Positions 35,756 to 45,590 of a stretch of DNA of 54,530 nt are shown piece by piece. The DNA is from Aporhodopirellula sallentina SM41 (lineage in GTDB: Bacteria > Planctomycetota > Planctomycetia > Pirellulales > Pirellulaceae): assembly GCF_000346505.1 (NCBI RefSeq), contig NZ_ANOH01000278.1, positions 1 through 54,530 of the forward strand, read 5' to 3'. Position 1 is the first letter of the stretch. Every line of letters starts with the position of its first letter. Under the pieces are notes generated by a model. That model was not told the origin of the DNA. It did not search any database and was given only the letters and a program-made list of their open reading frames with translations. The translations under genes and the position numbers were made by a program.

Positions 35756-37099
35756 TTAACGGGCTGACGCGGAGCGACTCGATTGGCCGTTGGACCTGGA
35801 GTTGCTCGTGAATCCACGTTTGTTTTTGTTGCCCGAGCGACCACGGGACTGACCGGAGCCGGAGCGTTGGTTTTGCGAGCGTCCGGAGCTGGGGCGTCCG
35901 CCACCTGAACGTCCGCCGCCGGATCCACCTCGGCCACCACGTTGTTTCGGTTTACCGCTGGGGGCTTCGAATTGTTCTTCGGGGTTTTCGACTTGGATCT
36001 TCTGGCCGATCAGGCTTTCGATCGCGCGAAGTTCATCACGTTCGTCTCCGGTGCAGAAGGAGATCGCAATGCCGTCTTGGCCGGCTCGTCCGGTTCGTCC
36101 GATCCGGTGCACGTAGCTCTCCGGTTCGACAGGCATGTCGTAATTGACGACGTGCGAAACGCCATCGATGTCGATTCCGCGGGCGGCGACATCCGTTGCG
36201 ACGAGCACTTTGATTTTGTCGTTTCGAAACGCGTGCAGTGCTTTTTGTCGCGCGTTTTGCGTTTTGTTACCGTGAATCGCGACGGCTTGGATCCCGCTCT
36301 TGTCGAGTTTCCGCACCAACGCGTTTGCACCGTGTTTTGTTCGTGTGAAAACGATCGAACGGGTAACGTTCTTGCCGGTGAGCAGGCTGGTCAGCGTTGA
36401 GACCTTGTTGTCACGTCGCACGATGCGCAAACGTTGTTCGATCAGTTCCACGCTCTTCTTCTTCGGCGTGACGTTGATCGAGATCGGGTTGAACAGGAGC
36501 GATCCGGCGAGTTCGCGAATTTTCGGAGCGAGCGTTGCCGAGAAGAACATGGATTGCCGTTGCGACGGAAGGGCCGCGATGATCTTTTTCAACGCAGGCA
36601 GGAAGCCCATGTCGAGCATCCGGTCGGCTTCGTCGAGAACGAAAATTTCCACGTCACGCAGATCGATGTGGCCTTGGTCCATCAGGTCGATCAAACGCCC
36701 CGGTGTTGCGATCAGGACGTCAACGCCGCGGCGAAGCGAGTTGACTTGACCGTTCTGTCCGACACCGCCGTAAACGAGTGCGGAATGGAATTTCATGTGC
36801 TTGCCGTAACTGCGGAAGCTGTCACCGATTTGAATGGCGAGTTCACGCGTTGGGGCGAGGACGAGGGTGGTCGGTCGGTTGGGACGGGCACGTGGTTTTT
36901 CGTGGCCGAGGTAGTCGAGGATGGGTAGCGCGAATGCTGCGGTTTTACCGGTCCCGGTTTGGGCACATCCGAGGACGTCTTGACCGGCGATTGCCGGCGG
37001 AATCGCTTTGGCTTGAATCGGGGTCGGGGTGACGTAGTCGAGTTCGGCGAGGGCGCGTTGAAGTGGAGCGTACAGGTCGATGGATTCGAATTTTTTCAA
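35756..37099 (-). CDS. DEAD-box RNA helicase, RhlE-like
   Basis: A 447-residue ATP-dependent RNA helicase. The Q motif is FESIDLYAPLQ..PTPIQ, Walker A AQTGTGKT (46-53), PTRELAIQ, DEAD at 156-159, SAT, and HRIGRTGRAG. The last 70 residues are a Gly/Arg/Ser/Asn-rich RNA-binding tail. This order and tail are typical of RhlE, which works in RNA turnover and ribosome assembly. The 3' hairpin provides termination. Ribonuclease Y lies 1.1 kb away on the other strand, but linkage is not shown. Confidence 0.93.
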   Translation of the reverse strand: MKKFESIDLYAPLQRALAELDYVTPTPIQAKAIPPAIAGQDVLGCAQTGTGKTAAFALPILDYLGHEKPRARPNRPTTLVLAPTRELAIQIGDSFRSYGKHMKFHSALVYGGVGQNGQVNSLRRGVDVLIATPGRLIDLMDQGHIDLRDVEIFVLDEADRMLDMGFLPALKKIIAALPSQRQSMFFSATLAPKIRELAGSLLFNPISINVTPKKKSVELIEQRLRIVRRDNKVSTLTSLLTGKNVTRSIVFTRTKHGANALVRKLDKSGIQAVAIHGNKTQNARQKALHAFRNDKIKVLVATDVAARGIDIDGVSHVVNYDMPVEPESYVHRIGRTGRAGQDGIAISFCTGDERDELRAIESLIGQKIQVENPEEQFEAPSGKPKQRGGRGGSGGGRSGGGRPSSGRSQNQRSGSGQSRGRSGNKNKRGFTSNSRSNGQSSRSASAR

Positions 37100-37384
37100 A
37101 AGTCTGCTTTGAATTGAATTGTTTGGGCCTCTGGGTAGGTTGCACAGAATTTGCCGAGCGGTTTCGCACGTTTTGCGAAGGTCCGTTTAGAACGGTTCCG
37201 GTGCAATCCTTTTTCCAGGGGGCGTGTCGAAACGAATCGCGGATAACAATCCAACAACGATTCGGCGAAACGCGGTGGCCATGAGGAGTGAGCTGGTTTG
37301 GAAAATCCGAGGTGGATCTTCCAGGGACTTCGGACTAACAAGAAGAGTTCCGAGGTCGTTTGCTTTCGTAAATACGATCGCGTT

Positions 37385-37590
37385 TGGGAGCAGCTTTCCA
37401 GGATGGGTCAACGGGACCGCACAGGTTGGCAGCGGTGGGTGAAACGATGTGCACCCGGGACGAGTGGCTGAAACCCTAGCTCAGCAGCATTGTCTCGTCG
37501 GTCGATCAAACGTCGGCTGGCTTTGCCGCGTTTCTTGTTGCCGATCGACCAGCAACATTATCCCGCCAATCCGTTTGGCGGGTTTCTTCT
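37385..37590 (+). ncRNA. Possible small structured RNA ending in an intrinsic terminator
   Basis: No coding gene precedes the terminator at 37562-37588, so a transcript ending there is likely to be a non-coding RNA. A segment at 37394-37480 (GGGACCGCACAGG...GCAGCGGTGGGTG...GATGTGCACCCGGGACGAG) resembles the 3' half of signal recognition particle RNA helix 8, but the hallmark GGAA-loop motif is not there. I treat SRP RNA as unproven. Boundaries are guesses. Confidence 0.3.
37562..37588 (+). terminator. Intrinsic terminator without an upstream coding gene
   Basis: Stem CCCGCCAA (37562-37569) with TTGGCGGG (37575-37582), a five-base loop and a TTTCTT tail. It faces away from the helicase gene and lies about 620 bp before ribonuclease Y. 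Confidence 0.8.
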
Positions 37591-38208
37591 ACAGCGAACT
37601 CTACACCGGAGGGTGTCCAGAGCCAAGCCCAAAGGTTGAGATTCGATGATGTTCACGTCGTTTCGGTGCGCGTCGTGCCGAGGGGACCGGTCCTGCGGCA
37701 CGCTCGTTCCCCTACCGGAGCGGGTGCATTACACTAGCGTGCTAGACGAAGAAGATGTGTGCATTGCACGTTTTTTTCTTTAACACTTTCCCACCTAACC
37801 TCCCACGCTTCTTTCGGGAACACGTCTGACCTCCGCTGTCCCCGCGTTGCTGTACGCAGCGACGCTCGATCGGCCAAGATCGGAACAGACGTTGTTTTTG
37901 ATGGAACGCCCAGGTTTGACTGTAGAAGATCTCATCAGCCATGTGGCATTTCCTCTGCACCGCTGTCTTCACGTTCCAAATGATTGGTGTGTGGCGACGC
38001 TCTCGGATCGCGACACGCGAACAGGCACAGCGGTTTATCATGCATGAGGCTTTGACGGGCTCGCCGTTCGCGGGACCGGCAATTGCTCGGCCGCCATTGG
38101 CGAGACCGGTTGTTACGGGCTCGACATGTTCCGTCCGATACCCCACGCATGACCGAATTGACGATTTAACGCAAACCATGGGCTTATGGAAGCGGATCCA
38201 AAGCCACC

Positions 38209-39777
38209 ATGAATCCAGAAATCGCAACGACGATTCTCTATTGTCTGTTTTTCTTCTTCCTAGGCGTTGCCGCCGTATTGGGGATTGCGCAGCGTCATGC
38301 TGCGCGCCGCGCGGCGCGATTGCAGGAGGAGGCCGACTCGATCCTTTCGGTTGCCCGCCGTGAGGCCGAGAACGAGTCCGCACAGATCGTTCTCGATGCC
38401 CGTGAAAAGGCGCTCGCTATCAAAGCGGAAACAGAACGCGATCTCGCCGCACTGAAAGAACAGGAACTCCAACGCGATCGGAAACTCGATGCCCGGGAAG
38501 ACCAGCTAACCGCAAACCAAGAGGCGTTGCGGAAAGCCCAACGTGGCCTCGAGAGCAGCCAGAATCGACTCGCCGCGCAGATGCGGACGCTCACCGAACA
38601 GCGTGGCGAACTCGACCGTCTGGTTCAGGAGAATCAGCGTTCGCTCGAACAGGTCAGTGGCATGACCCGCGAAGACGCTGCTGCCAAACTGATCGACTCC
38701 GTTCACGCGGATTTGGAACACGAGATCGGCACCGCCGTTTTGAAACAACGTCGCGAGTTGACCAAACGCGTCGACGAGCAAGCACGCGAAATGCTGTTGA
38801 CCGCGATGCAGCGGTACTCGTCTGCGCACACCGCCGACACTACCACCAGCACCGTTGGCGTTCCGACCGATGACATGAAGGGGCGGATCATCGGTCGGGA
38901 AGGACGCAACATCCGCGCGTTCGAAAAGGCGACCGGCGTCGACCTGATCATCGACGACACGCCCGGCGTGGTGGTTGTCAGTGGGTTCGATCCCGTTCGA
39001 CGCGAAGTCGCCCGGATGGCTCTGGAGAAGTTGATCGCCGACGGCCGGATCCATCCTTCGAAGATCGAAGAAATCGTCGAACAGACCAATCAAGAGATCA
39101 AAGACTTTATCATCAAAAAGGGTGTCGAAGCGGTCAACGAAGTCAATGTCTCGGGGCTCCATGATCGCGTGATCGAAATGCTCGGGCGACTGCACTTTCG
39201 AACGTCTTACAGTCAGAACGTGCTGCGGCACAGCGTCGAGGTGGCGTTCCTGTCGGGGATGATGGCGGAGATGATCGGGTTGGACGGTGACCTCGCCCGA
39301 CGCGCCGGTTTGTTGCACGACATTGGCAAAGCAGCCGATCACGAACTCGAAGGCGGGCACCCGAAGATTGGTGGCGATTTGTTGCAGCGTCATAAGGAGG
39401 GAGAAGAAGTCGTTCACGCCGCTCGCGGACACCATGACGAAATCGTCACCGAACGCCCCTACACGATGCTCGTGGCGACCGCGGATGCCTGCAGTGCGAG
39501 TCGTCCGGGGGCTCGACGTGAATCGCTCGAACGTTACGTCAAACGCATGGAAGAACTCGAGGCGATCGCGCATCGGTTTGACGGTGTGCAGCAAGCGTAC
39601 GCGATCTCGGCCGGACGTGAACTCCGTGTGATCGTCGGCAGCGGGCAGATCAGCGACGAACGTGCGGCCGCGATTTGTCGCGACATCGCACAGTGCTTCG
39701 AAAAGGAACTGACCTATCCGGGTGAAATCAAAGTCACCGTCGTTCGCGAATCCCGCTTTACCAGCACGGCGAAATAG
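38209..39777 (+). CDS. rny: Ribonuclease Y
   Basis: A 522-residue membrane-anchored endoribonuclease that starts mRNA decay. It has one N-terminal helix (about 5-26), a long coiled coil (about 30-185), a KH domain ([17 protein letters not shown] near 223) and an HD domain with [11 protein letters not shown] (H370/D371) and HHDEI. The C-terminal region is complete and the length matches the family. The ATG at 38209 places the helix at the very start. It is monocistronic by spacing. Confidence 0.97.
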   Translation: MNPEIATTILYCLFFFFLGVAAVLGIAQRHAARRAARLQEEADSILSVARREAENESAQIVLDAREKALAIKAETERDLAALKEQELQRDRKLDAREDQLTANQEALRKAQRGLESSQNRLAAQMRTLTEQRGELDRLVQENQRSLEQVSGMTREDAAAKLIDSVHADLEHEIGTAVLKQRRELTKRVDEQAREMLLTAMQRYSSAHTADTTTSTVGVPTDDMKGRIIGREGRNIRAFEKATGVDLIIDDTPGVVVVSGFDPVRREVARMALEKLIADGRIHPSKIEEIVEQTNQEIKDFIIKKGVEAVNEVNVSGLHDRVIEMLGRLHFRTSYSQNVLRHSVEVAFLSGMMAEMIGLDGDLARRAGLLHDIGKAADHELEGGHPKIGGDLLQRHKEGEEVVHAARGHHDEIVTERPYTMLVATADACSASRPGARRESLERYVKRMEELEAIAHRFDGVQQAYAISAGRELRVIVGSGQISDERAAAICRDIAQCFEKELTYPGEIKVTVVRESRFTSTAK

Positions 39778-40019
39778 TCGGCTGGGAATCGTATCGGTAG
39801 GTCACAATAGTTGAGCGGGGAACAGTAGGTGGCTGTGAACGCGGTGTTGAAACGCGGTGTGGGTGAGGATAGTTGCGTTTTCGTGGCGAGGCTTTAAGTT
39901 GGTCATGCTGGAGAATCTTTCGTTTTCCGGCTTCTCCCACCTCCACCCTCCGTCCTCAACGCTCCTCCTTCCCATCCCTGCTTGGCTGCTGCCTCCCTCC
40001 TTCACCAAGGCGTTCCTCC

Positions 40020-41339
40020 ATGCTTCGAAGTTGTCTGACAACCGTTCTGTTCGTGCTGTGCCTCAATCTCGGGTGTCGATCCCGTGAGTCGACGACCGAG
40101 AACGACACACCGACTCAAAGTCCTGACGTCGCGGAAACCGCACCGGCGAAACGCCCTGATGACTCCCCCGAAGCGGTTGCCGCGATCGAGGAAGCCGGTT
40201 TCTCTGTCGTCAAAGACAGCGACGGCTATGTGATCGAGATCAGCGGCGGGAACGAGAACGTCGAAACCGTGCTCTCGCACCTCGGCGGCGTTCCCAATGT
40301 TCAGTTGCTCGCCTTGATCGGTCCTGCGGTCAGTGACGCGGGGATCGAAAATTTGACCAAACTGACGAAACTGAAACGTCTCGACCTCACCGGTTCGGCG
40401 ATCACGGACGCGGCGCTGGAACCGATCGGCAAACTGAGCAAGCTCGAGTTTCTCGGTTTGCGGCGTACCGGAGTGACGGACGAAGGTATGAAAGCGTTGT
40501 CGGATTTGGACCGTCTGCGGGCGATCGATCTTAGGAACACCAACATTAGTGATGCGGGCATGCAGCCGATCACCGAGCTGGACTCGCTCGTTGACCTGCA
40601 GTTGGAAAAGTCGAAGGTCACTGACGAGGGATTGGTGCAACTCGCGCCGATGAAACTCAAGTCGTTGAATTTTAATTACTGCACCACCGTCAGCAACAAA
40701 ACCATGGCGGTGCTCGGCCAGATGCCGACATTGGAATCGTTGCAGGGAGATTACTCCAAAGTCAACGATGCGGGTTTGGAAGAGTTAAAGTCATTGACCA
40801 ATCTGAAGCGTTTGCGCTTGCGTGGGTGCGACGTTACCGGTGACGGGATCGAACACATTCGTGGGAACACCAAACTCGCTCGGGTTGAGTTGCGAGATTC
40901 GTCGCTCGACCGAAGGGGGCTGGAGATTCTTTCGCAAATGCCAACGATCACGTTCTTTGACATGAGTGAATGTCGTTTGGCAAAGCCGGAGGATATCGCG
41001 TTGGTCGGAAAGTTGACCGGGCTGACTTACCTCGGGCTTTGGGAGACGGCAACGAACGATGAAACCGTATTGGCGTTTTCTTCGCTGACCGAATTGAAGG
41101 AATTGAACTTGAAATCGGCGTCGGTGGGAGATGACTCATTGCCAACGCTGCTAAAATTGAAAAAGCTCGAACGTTTGAACGTTGCCGGGACTCAGTTCAC
41201 TGACGATGGCTTTGAGCAACTCGGGCAATTGCCGAATTTGAAGTACCTCAATGTTGCCAACACCAGCATTGGGTTTGACGTGATCGATGAACTCGTGGAA
41301 GCCCATGAAGGGCTCGAAGTAGTGGATTTCGAAAATTGA
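40020..41339 (+). CDS. Leucine-rich repeat lipoprotein
   Basis: A 439-residue lipoprotein. The ATG at 40020 gives a signal sequence ending LNLGC (Cys19); an upstream frame from 39873 adds a leader that is not protein-like. A short linker precedes about 12 leucine-rich repeats of some 24 residues (LTKLKRLDLTGSAITDAAL, LPNLKYLNVANTSIG). LRRs of this kind mediate protein contacts, and the location is the periplasm or surface. The following gene overlaps or follows by a few bases. Confidence 0.88.
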   Translation: MLRSCLTTVLFVLCLNLGCRSRESTTENDTPTQSPDVAETAPAKRPDDSPEAVAAIEEAGFSVVKDSDGYVIEISGGNENVETVLSHLGGVPNVQLLALIGPAVSDAGIENLTKLTKLKRLDLTGSAITDAALEPIGKLSKLEFLGLRRTGVTDEGMKALSDLDRLRAIDLRNTNISDAGMQPITELDSLVDLQLEKSKVTDEGLVQLAPMKLKSLNFNYCTTVSNKTMAVLGQMPTLESLQGDYSKVNDAGLEELKSLTNLKRLRLRGCDVTGDGIEHIRGNTKLARVELRDSSLDRRGLEILSQMPTITFFDMSECRLAKPEDIALVGKLTGLTYLGLWETATNDETVLAFSSLTELKELNLKSASVGDDSLPTLLKLKKLERLNVAGTQFTDDGFEQLGQLPNLKYLNVANTSIGFDVIDELVEAHEGLEVVDFEN

Positions 41340-41353
41340 ACGCAACCAAAACT

Positions 41354-41896
41354 ATGAAATCACGGCGTCCTGGCCAGACGGATCTTTCATTGGACGTCCA
41401 CTGGGATTATGTCAACCGTGTCGAAGGTGAGTGTGTGCTCACCGTGCTCAGTGAACAGTTGCACTGGATCTGTGAGCTAGGCAGTTGTTTGTCGTCCGAA
41501 CTGGTCGATCGGGTTCACGCACCCTATCAATGGACGGTTCGTCAGGTCGTCGAACACTGCGTCGATGCGGAGCGGATCTTTGGCGATCGGATGCTGCGGA
41601 TTGCTGCCGGCGACAAGACCGACCTGCCGGCGTGGGATGAAAATGCCTATGCCGATGCGCGATTCGGGCTGGGGAACATCGGGCATTTGATCAGCGAATT
41701 TGGTTACCTGCGACAGGCCAACCTGGTTTTGCTGGGGCGATTGGTGCCCTCGGCATGGGATCAGGTCGGGGCCGTCGATTCGCACCCGGTCACCCCACGC
41801 GGGATCGCTTGGTTGGCGGCCGCTCACCTGCAGCATCATTTCGAGATTATCGAACGTCGTTGCGAGATCATGCCGCAGCGAAAGCCGATGTCGTAG
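41354..41896 (+). CDS. DinB-like domain protein
   Basis: A 180-residue cytoplasmic protein with a DinB_2 type four-helix fold: WTVRQVVEHCVDAERIFGDRML supplies the first His ligand, and HLQHHFEIIERR near the end supplies others, so a metal site is possible. Family members include thiol transferases, hydrolases and uncharacterised stress proteins. The ATG at 41354 is taken; a TTG at 41336 overlaps the stop of the LRR gene and would couple translation. Cotranscription with the LRR gene is likely. Confidence 0.8.
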   Translation: MKSRRPGQTDLSLDVHWDYVNRVEGECVLTVLSEQLHWICELGSCLSSELVDRVHAPYQWTVRQVVEHCVDAERIFGDRMLRIAAGDKTDLPAWDENAYADARFGLGNIGHLISEFGYLRQANLVLLGRLVPSAWDQVGAVDSHPVTPRGIAWLAAAHLQHHFEIIERRCEIMPQRKPMS

Positions 41897-41912
41897 TTTG
41901 CGGTCTGTGCAG

Positions 41913-41975
41913 GCTATCGGAGTAGCGCTGCTGGCTATCGCAGTGGCGCTGGTGTCTATCGGAGCGGCGCTGGCC
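41913..41975. repeat. 21-bp tandem repeat, three units
   Basis: Units begin GCTATCGGAGTAGCGCTG, GCTATCGCAGTGGCGCTG and TCTATCGGAGCGGCGCTG, followed by three variable bases. It begins 17 bp after the DinB-like gene stop, in the gap before the ion channel gene. Confidence 0.75.
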
Positions 41976-42083
41976 CCATGTGGGTTCGCGGACGGTAGGT
42001 TATGCTGGTGAGCCTGATCTCGTCTCCCGTCGGCTCGTGGATGTCGGCGTTTCCAGGGCCGTCCCTTCTGTGCCGCGACCGCG

Positions 42084-43064
42084 ATGAATACTCCCCGACG
42101 CACCAACTCCGCCGAAGCATCCGCCGCTGTGCTTCGTCGCCGGATGGTGCAGCGTCCCGAGCATGCGGGATTTCGGCAGCGGATGTATGACATCATTTTC
42201 GAAGCCGATTGTTCGGCGGGGCGTGCGTTTGATGTTGGTTTGTTGATCGCGATTATCGCCAGCATCACATTGGTCTCGCTCGAAACGCTCCCGGCGTATC
42301 GTGGCATGGACGCGACCGTGATCGAAGGTGAGGCTGCGGCGCGGGCGATGCCCGATGACGCGAACATTCCGTTTTGGTTGATCGCCGGTGAGTGGTTCCT
42401 GACGATTCTCTTCACCATCGAATACGTCGCCCGACTCTCGTGCGTGCGGCATCCGATGCGATACGCGACGAGTTTTTGGGGCGTGGTGGATCTGCTCAGC
42501 ATCCTGCCGAGTTATCTGGTTTTCTTCTTCGCGTCGGCCCGTTCGTTCGCAATCCTCCGCAGCATTCGTTTGCTGCGTGTGTTCCGGGTGCTGAAATTGT
42601 GGCGGATGATGAGCCAGGCGGATGAGCTCGCCGATGCGGTCTGGCACAGTCGAGACAAAATTGTCGTATTCCTATCGGTCGTGTTGGTCGCCGTTACGAT
42701 CAGTGGCACGTTGATGTACCACATCGAGACGGTGTTAACCGAGAATGAAATCGAAAGCGATTTCACCTCCATCCCGCAGGCGATGTATTGGGCGATCGTG
42801 ACGATGACCACGGTCGGTTATGGGGACATCGTGCCTCACACGACGATCGGGAAAATCATTTCGGCGATCTTGATCCTGTTGGGGTACAGTCTGATCATTG
42901 TCCCGACGGGTTTCGTCAGTGCGGAATTGTCGAGCCGGAATGTGGGCCCCGAGCACGATCTCCACCCCTGTCCGAATTGCGGGGTATCGCGACATCGCCG
43001 GGATGCGGACTATTGTTATCGTTGTGGTGCCCATTTAGAAAACCATTCGCCCGATGAGGCGTAA
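42084..43064 (+). CDS. Voltage-gated potassium channel with C-terminal zinc ribbon
   Basis: A 326-residue, six-helix channel. The S4 sensor has Arg/Lys at every third place (RSIRLLRVFRVLKLW). The selectivity filter is TVGYGD at 243-248 and is followed by S6. A first extracellular loop inserts about 25 residues. After S6 comes a short tail with a four-Cys zinc ribbon (CPNCG...CYRCG, about 302-319), not a usual part of Kv channels. The tail may tetramerise or sense redox or zinc. ATG at 42084. The next gene also codes for a zinc-ribbon protein. Confidence 0.93.
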   Translation: MNTPRRTNSAEASAAVLRRRMVQRPEHAGFRQRMYDIIFEADCSAGRAFDVGLLIAIIASITLVSLETLPAYRGMDATVIEGEAAARAMPDDANIPFWLIAGEWFLTILFTIEYVARLSCVRHPMRYATSFWGVVDLLSILPSYLVFFFASARSFAILRSIRLLRVFRVLKLWRMMSQADELADAVWHSRDKIVVFLSVVLVAVTISGTLMYHIETVLTENEIESDFTSIPQAMYWAIVTMTTVGYGDIVPHTTIGKIISAILILLGYSLIIVPTGFVSAELSSRNVGPEHDLHPCPNCGVSRHRRDADYCYRCGAHLENHSPDEA

Positions 43065-43188
43065 TTGAAAGATTGATCGGAACGCTGATTTCGGCACCCG
43101 GGCGGGGTTCGAATAGAATGACGTGGTCCGGTATCCGTTTGCCTGAACCCTTTTCCCCTATTGGCTCGTTTATCGGGCTCATTGATCT

Positions 43189-44070
43189 ATGCCGATTGCA
43201 GTGAAATGCGGCTGTGGTAAGCAGCTCAACGTAAAAGACGAACTCGCCGGGAAGGCCATCAAATGTCCCGGGTGCGGGAAGGTCATCCGGGTCGGTGCCG
43301 CCGGTGGCGCACGTCCCGCGGCGAAATCGCCCGCCGCAGCCAAACCTGCTGCCGCAAAACCAGCCCAGGCCAGACCTGCCGCGTCCCGCCCAGCTTCGTC
43401 CGGGCCCTCTGCGAGTCCAGTTGCCCCGGCCGCGAACCCGATGGGCGTTGCTGCGTCGCAATCGACGATGGATGATCTGTTCGCCGAAGAAGGTCTCGAT
43501 CGTGAGGTCCATGCCTACTGCCCGTCGTGCAACAATGAGTTGAAGCCGGGCGCGGTGCTCTGCACCAACTGCGGGTTCAACATCAGTACCGGTGAAGTGC
43601 TCGACGGACACAAGGTCGTCGGCGTCGACATCGACAAGGGAACGATGGCTCTCAACAAAGCCGAACGTGACATCGCGGCCGCCAAGAAAGCTCAGGCGGA
43701 CCTGATCGGCAAGGCGGGGATGCCTCCGTGGATGCTGGCTTTGGTGTTGTTCATTTTGGGCAGTGCGGTCAGCATCGCGGTCCTCGCGGTGAACGCGTCG
43801 CGGCGCGAGGAAGCGATCGCGTTTAATCCAATGCAGATGTTCATGAACCTCGGCGGGGCCGCGTTTTTGCTGGTGTCGATCGGAGCTCTGCTGAGTTTGG
43901 TCGCACTCGCGTTTCGCACCGATCGCACACAAGGGCTGCTTTCGCTGACGATTATCTATCTGTTTGTTTTCCCGTTTCGATACGGAAAAGGCAGTTGGAA
44001 GATCCTCGCGGTGGCGTTGGTTTGCGGCGGGATCGCGGGAGCGTTCTTCGCCGGTGCGTCGAGCATGTAG
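43189..44070 (+). CDS. Zinc-ribbon membrane protein of unknown function
   Basis: A 293-residue protein. An N-terminal zinc ribbon (CGCGKQL...CPGCGK, about 7-26) is followed by an Ala/Pro-rich linker (about 38-85). A second zinc ribbon (CPSCNNE...CTNCGFN, about 107-127) leads into four membrane helices (about 180-202, 222-243, 250-266, 270-290). The layout of a zinc ribbon, linker and membrane domain is common in planctomycetes, with no known function. The stop lies 64 bp before a palindromic repeat. Confidence 0.82.
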   Translation: MPIAVKCGCGKQLNVKDELAGKAIKCPGCGKVIRVGAAGGARPAAKSPAAAKPAAAKPAQARPAASRPASSGPSASPVAPAANPMGVAASQSTMDDLFAEEGLDREVHAYCPSCNNELKPGAVLCTNCGFNISTGEVLDGHKVVGVDIDKGTMALNKAERDIAAAKKAQADLIGKAGMPPWMLALVLFILGSAVSIAVLAVNASRREEAIAFNPMQMFMNLGGAAFLLVSIGALLSLVALAFRTDRTQGLLSLTIIYLFVFPFRYGKGSWKILAVALVCGGIAGAFFAGASSM

Positions 44071-44134
44071 CCGGGCTGGCTTCAGGGTGTTTTACCGGTG
44101 AGTTCGTCGTGTATGCCAGCTCGATTTTCGGGGC

Positions 44135-44184
44135 GTGGATCTTGTTAACGATCCTCATGCAGCAGGATCTTTGACAAGACCCAC
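44135..44184. repeat. Palindromic intergenic element, copy 5
   Basis: Arms at 44135-44154 (GTGGATCTTGTTAACGATCC) and 44165-44184, the complement with several mismatches, around CTCATGCAGCAG. It lies between convergent genes, 64 bp after the zinc-ribbon protein stop and 35 bp from the end of the minus-strand gene. Confidence 0.85.
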
Positions 44185-44219
44185 TACCATCCACCCGGGA
44201 ACCATGCTGCGTCGGAATA

Positions 44220-44837
44220 CTATCGTGGGCCGACGAAATCGAATGAGTATCGCAGTGACCGGGAATCGCCGGAGGCATTCTTTCGATCGTGATCCTGCCG
44301 ATCGCTGGGGCGAAGGCTTCGATATCCGCCGCGATCGATAATTCGGCCAGGTGGAGCCGGTTTGCCGGGGAGTTGAACGACACAAAAATCGTCGCTCCAG
44401 GCAGCGCCGAGTTCGCCGGGTTCGTCCACGACGCCGTTTCGATTGTCGTCCCATGATGCCCATCCGGGCTGTCCGTCCTCGCCCGGCGTGATCCAAACAG
44501 GCAACGAAGCGTCCCAAATTTCGATGCCGGTTTCTCGCAGTGTCACATTTTTCTGAGAGGCCGCGGAGTCGGTGTTCTGGCTAGACGACGGTTCGGACGT
44601 GTCTCGTTTTTCCTGGGACGATGCAAACGATATCCGCCACGGGACGTTTCCGTCGTGAAGCGGGCTGTCGGAGAAGGAGCCATCGGAAGAATTGTTTTTG
44701 CCGCGGACCTCGAGGCTGGCTGCTGTCGCGGCAACGTCGGCTTGGCTGCACGTGTCGGGGACGCCGGACGCCAGCCAGACGCCGCGCCAAAGTGCCAGCA
44801 AGGCGATCGCGAAATTGGTGGCGGGAAAGACTTTCAT
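44220..44837 (-). CDS. Small exported protein of unknown function
   Basis: A 205-residue protein that I do not recognise. The ATG at 44837 starts a plausible signal peptide (about 1-22, WRGVWLASG). The mature part is polar, with a Ser/Gln-rich linker and then ETGIEIWDASLPVWITPGEDGQPGW and DDNRNGVVDEPGELGAAW, an EF-hand-like DxDxNGxxD calcium loop. It diverges from the ECF sigma factor by about 180 bp, so it may be a target of that factor; this is inference. Confidence 0.65.
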   Translation of the reverse strand: MKVFPATNFAIALLALWRGVWLASGVPDTCSQADVAATAASLEVRGKNNSSDGSFSDSPLHDGNVPWRISFASSQEKRDTSEPSSSQNTDSAASQKNVTLRETGIEIWDASLPVWITPGEDGQPGWASWDDNRNGVVDEPGELGAAWSDDFCVVQLPGKPAPPGRIIDRGGYRSLRPSDRQDHDRKNASGDSRSLRYSFDFVGPR

Positions 44838-45018
44838 AGCGAACGATTCGAGGGGGTGTTTAGCAGATGTGTTAGCGCTGCGAGCCGACTGCGTCAAATC
44901 CACCTGTTTTCGAGCAGGTGTGCTGAAAGAAAGATTGTGTAGAATACGACGCACTGAATCGATAGCATCCTATCGTTTGGCTTTTCGAAACTCTTATCGC
45001 GATCGCATCGTAGATTCT

Positions 45019-45582
45019 ATGGCATCGGTTACCGAAATCTTGCAGTCTAGCCAGAAAGGCGATGTGAAGAAGACGGACCAGCTATTTACGGTGCTCTACG
45101 ACGATCTGCACAGGATGGCCGGTCGGTTTTTGCGGTCGGAACCTCAGCGGCAGAAGCTCAGCAGCTCGTCACTTGTTCACCAAGCGTACGTGCGAATGGT
45201 CGATCAAGACGAGGTGGACTGGCAGGGCAAAACGCATTTCTTTGCGATCGGGGCGACGGTGATGCGTCGCATTTTGGTCGATCACGCGCGTCACACGCGG
45301 GCTCAGAAACGCGGCGGCGGGTGGCTACGGAGGCAACTCGATGATGAAGTCACCTTCGTTCTCGACCGTGATGAAGACGTGGTCGCGTTGGACGAACTAC
45401 TCAATACACTCGCCGAATTAAGCCCGCGTCAGGCGAGGATCGTCGAATACCGTTTCTTCGGAGGTTTGGCGATGAAAGAGATCGCCAACGAGCTCAATCT
45501 CGGCCTTCGCACCGTCGAAAAGGATTGGGCCATGGCTCGTGCCTGGATGCGACGGGAACTCCGCGATCCCGATCAAGAGTAA
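45019..45582 (+). CDS. ECF RNA polymerase sigma factor (TIGR02999 type)
   Basis: A 187-residue ECF sigma factor. Region 2 has LFTVLYDDLHRMAGRFLR and SLVHQAYVRMVDQ; WQGKTHFFAIGATVMRRILVDHARHTRAQKR matches the TIGR02999 pattern, and region 4 ends with LNLGLRTVEKDWAMARAWMRREL. The ATG at 45019 is used; the upstream extension of the frame is not sigma-like. It is followed 8 bp later by the membrane Ser/Thr kinase, so the two form a unit. Planctomycetes often pair such factors with kinases instead of anti-sigma factors. Confidence 0.93.
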   Translation: MASVTEILQSSQKGDVKKTDQLFTVLYDDLHRMAGRFLRSEPQRQKLSSSSLVHQAYVRMVDQDEVDWQGKTHFFAIGATVMRRILVDHARHTRAQKRGGGWLRRQLDDEVTFVLDRDEDVVALDELLNTLAELSPRQARIVEYRFFGGLAMKEIANELNLGLRTVEKDWAMARAWMRRELRDPDQE

Positions 45583-45590
45583 GGTGCGTC

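Larger units (their letters stand above)
37100..38208. other. Long intergenic region, possible small-RNA locus
   Basis: About 1.1 kb between divergent helicase and ribonuclease Y genes. I see no protein-like ORF. It contains a hairpin (37500-37507 with 37543-37550, GGTCGATC and its complement) and, just after, a textbook terminator on the plus strand. The second half (37600-38208) is the ribonuclease Y upstream region. Confidence 0.6.

Noticed and set aside
37742-38383. 213-residue minus-strand frame before ribonuclease Y
   Set aside because: It overlaps the ribonuclease Y start antisense and is Arg/Cys/Pro-rich without domain signs, as expected of a shadow frame.
43095-43125. GGGGTTCGAAT as a tRNA T-loop
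   Set aside because: No acceptor, D or anticodon stem could be placed around it.
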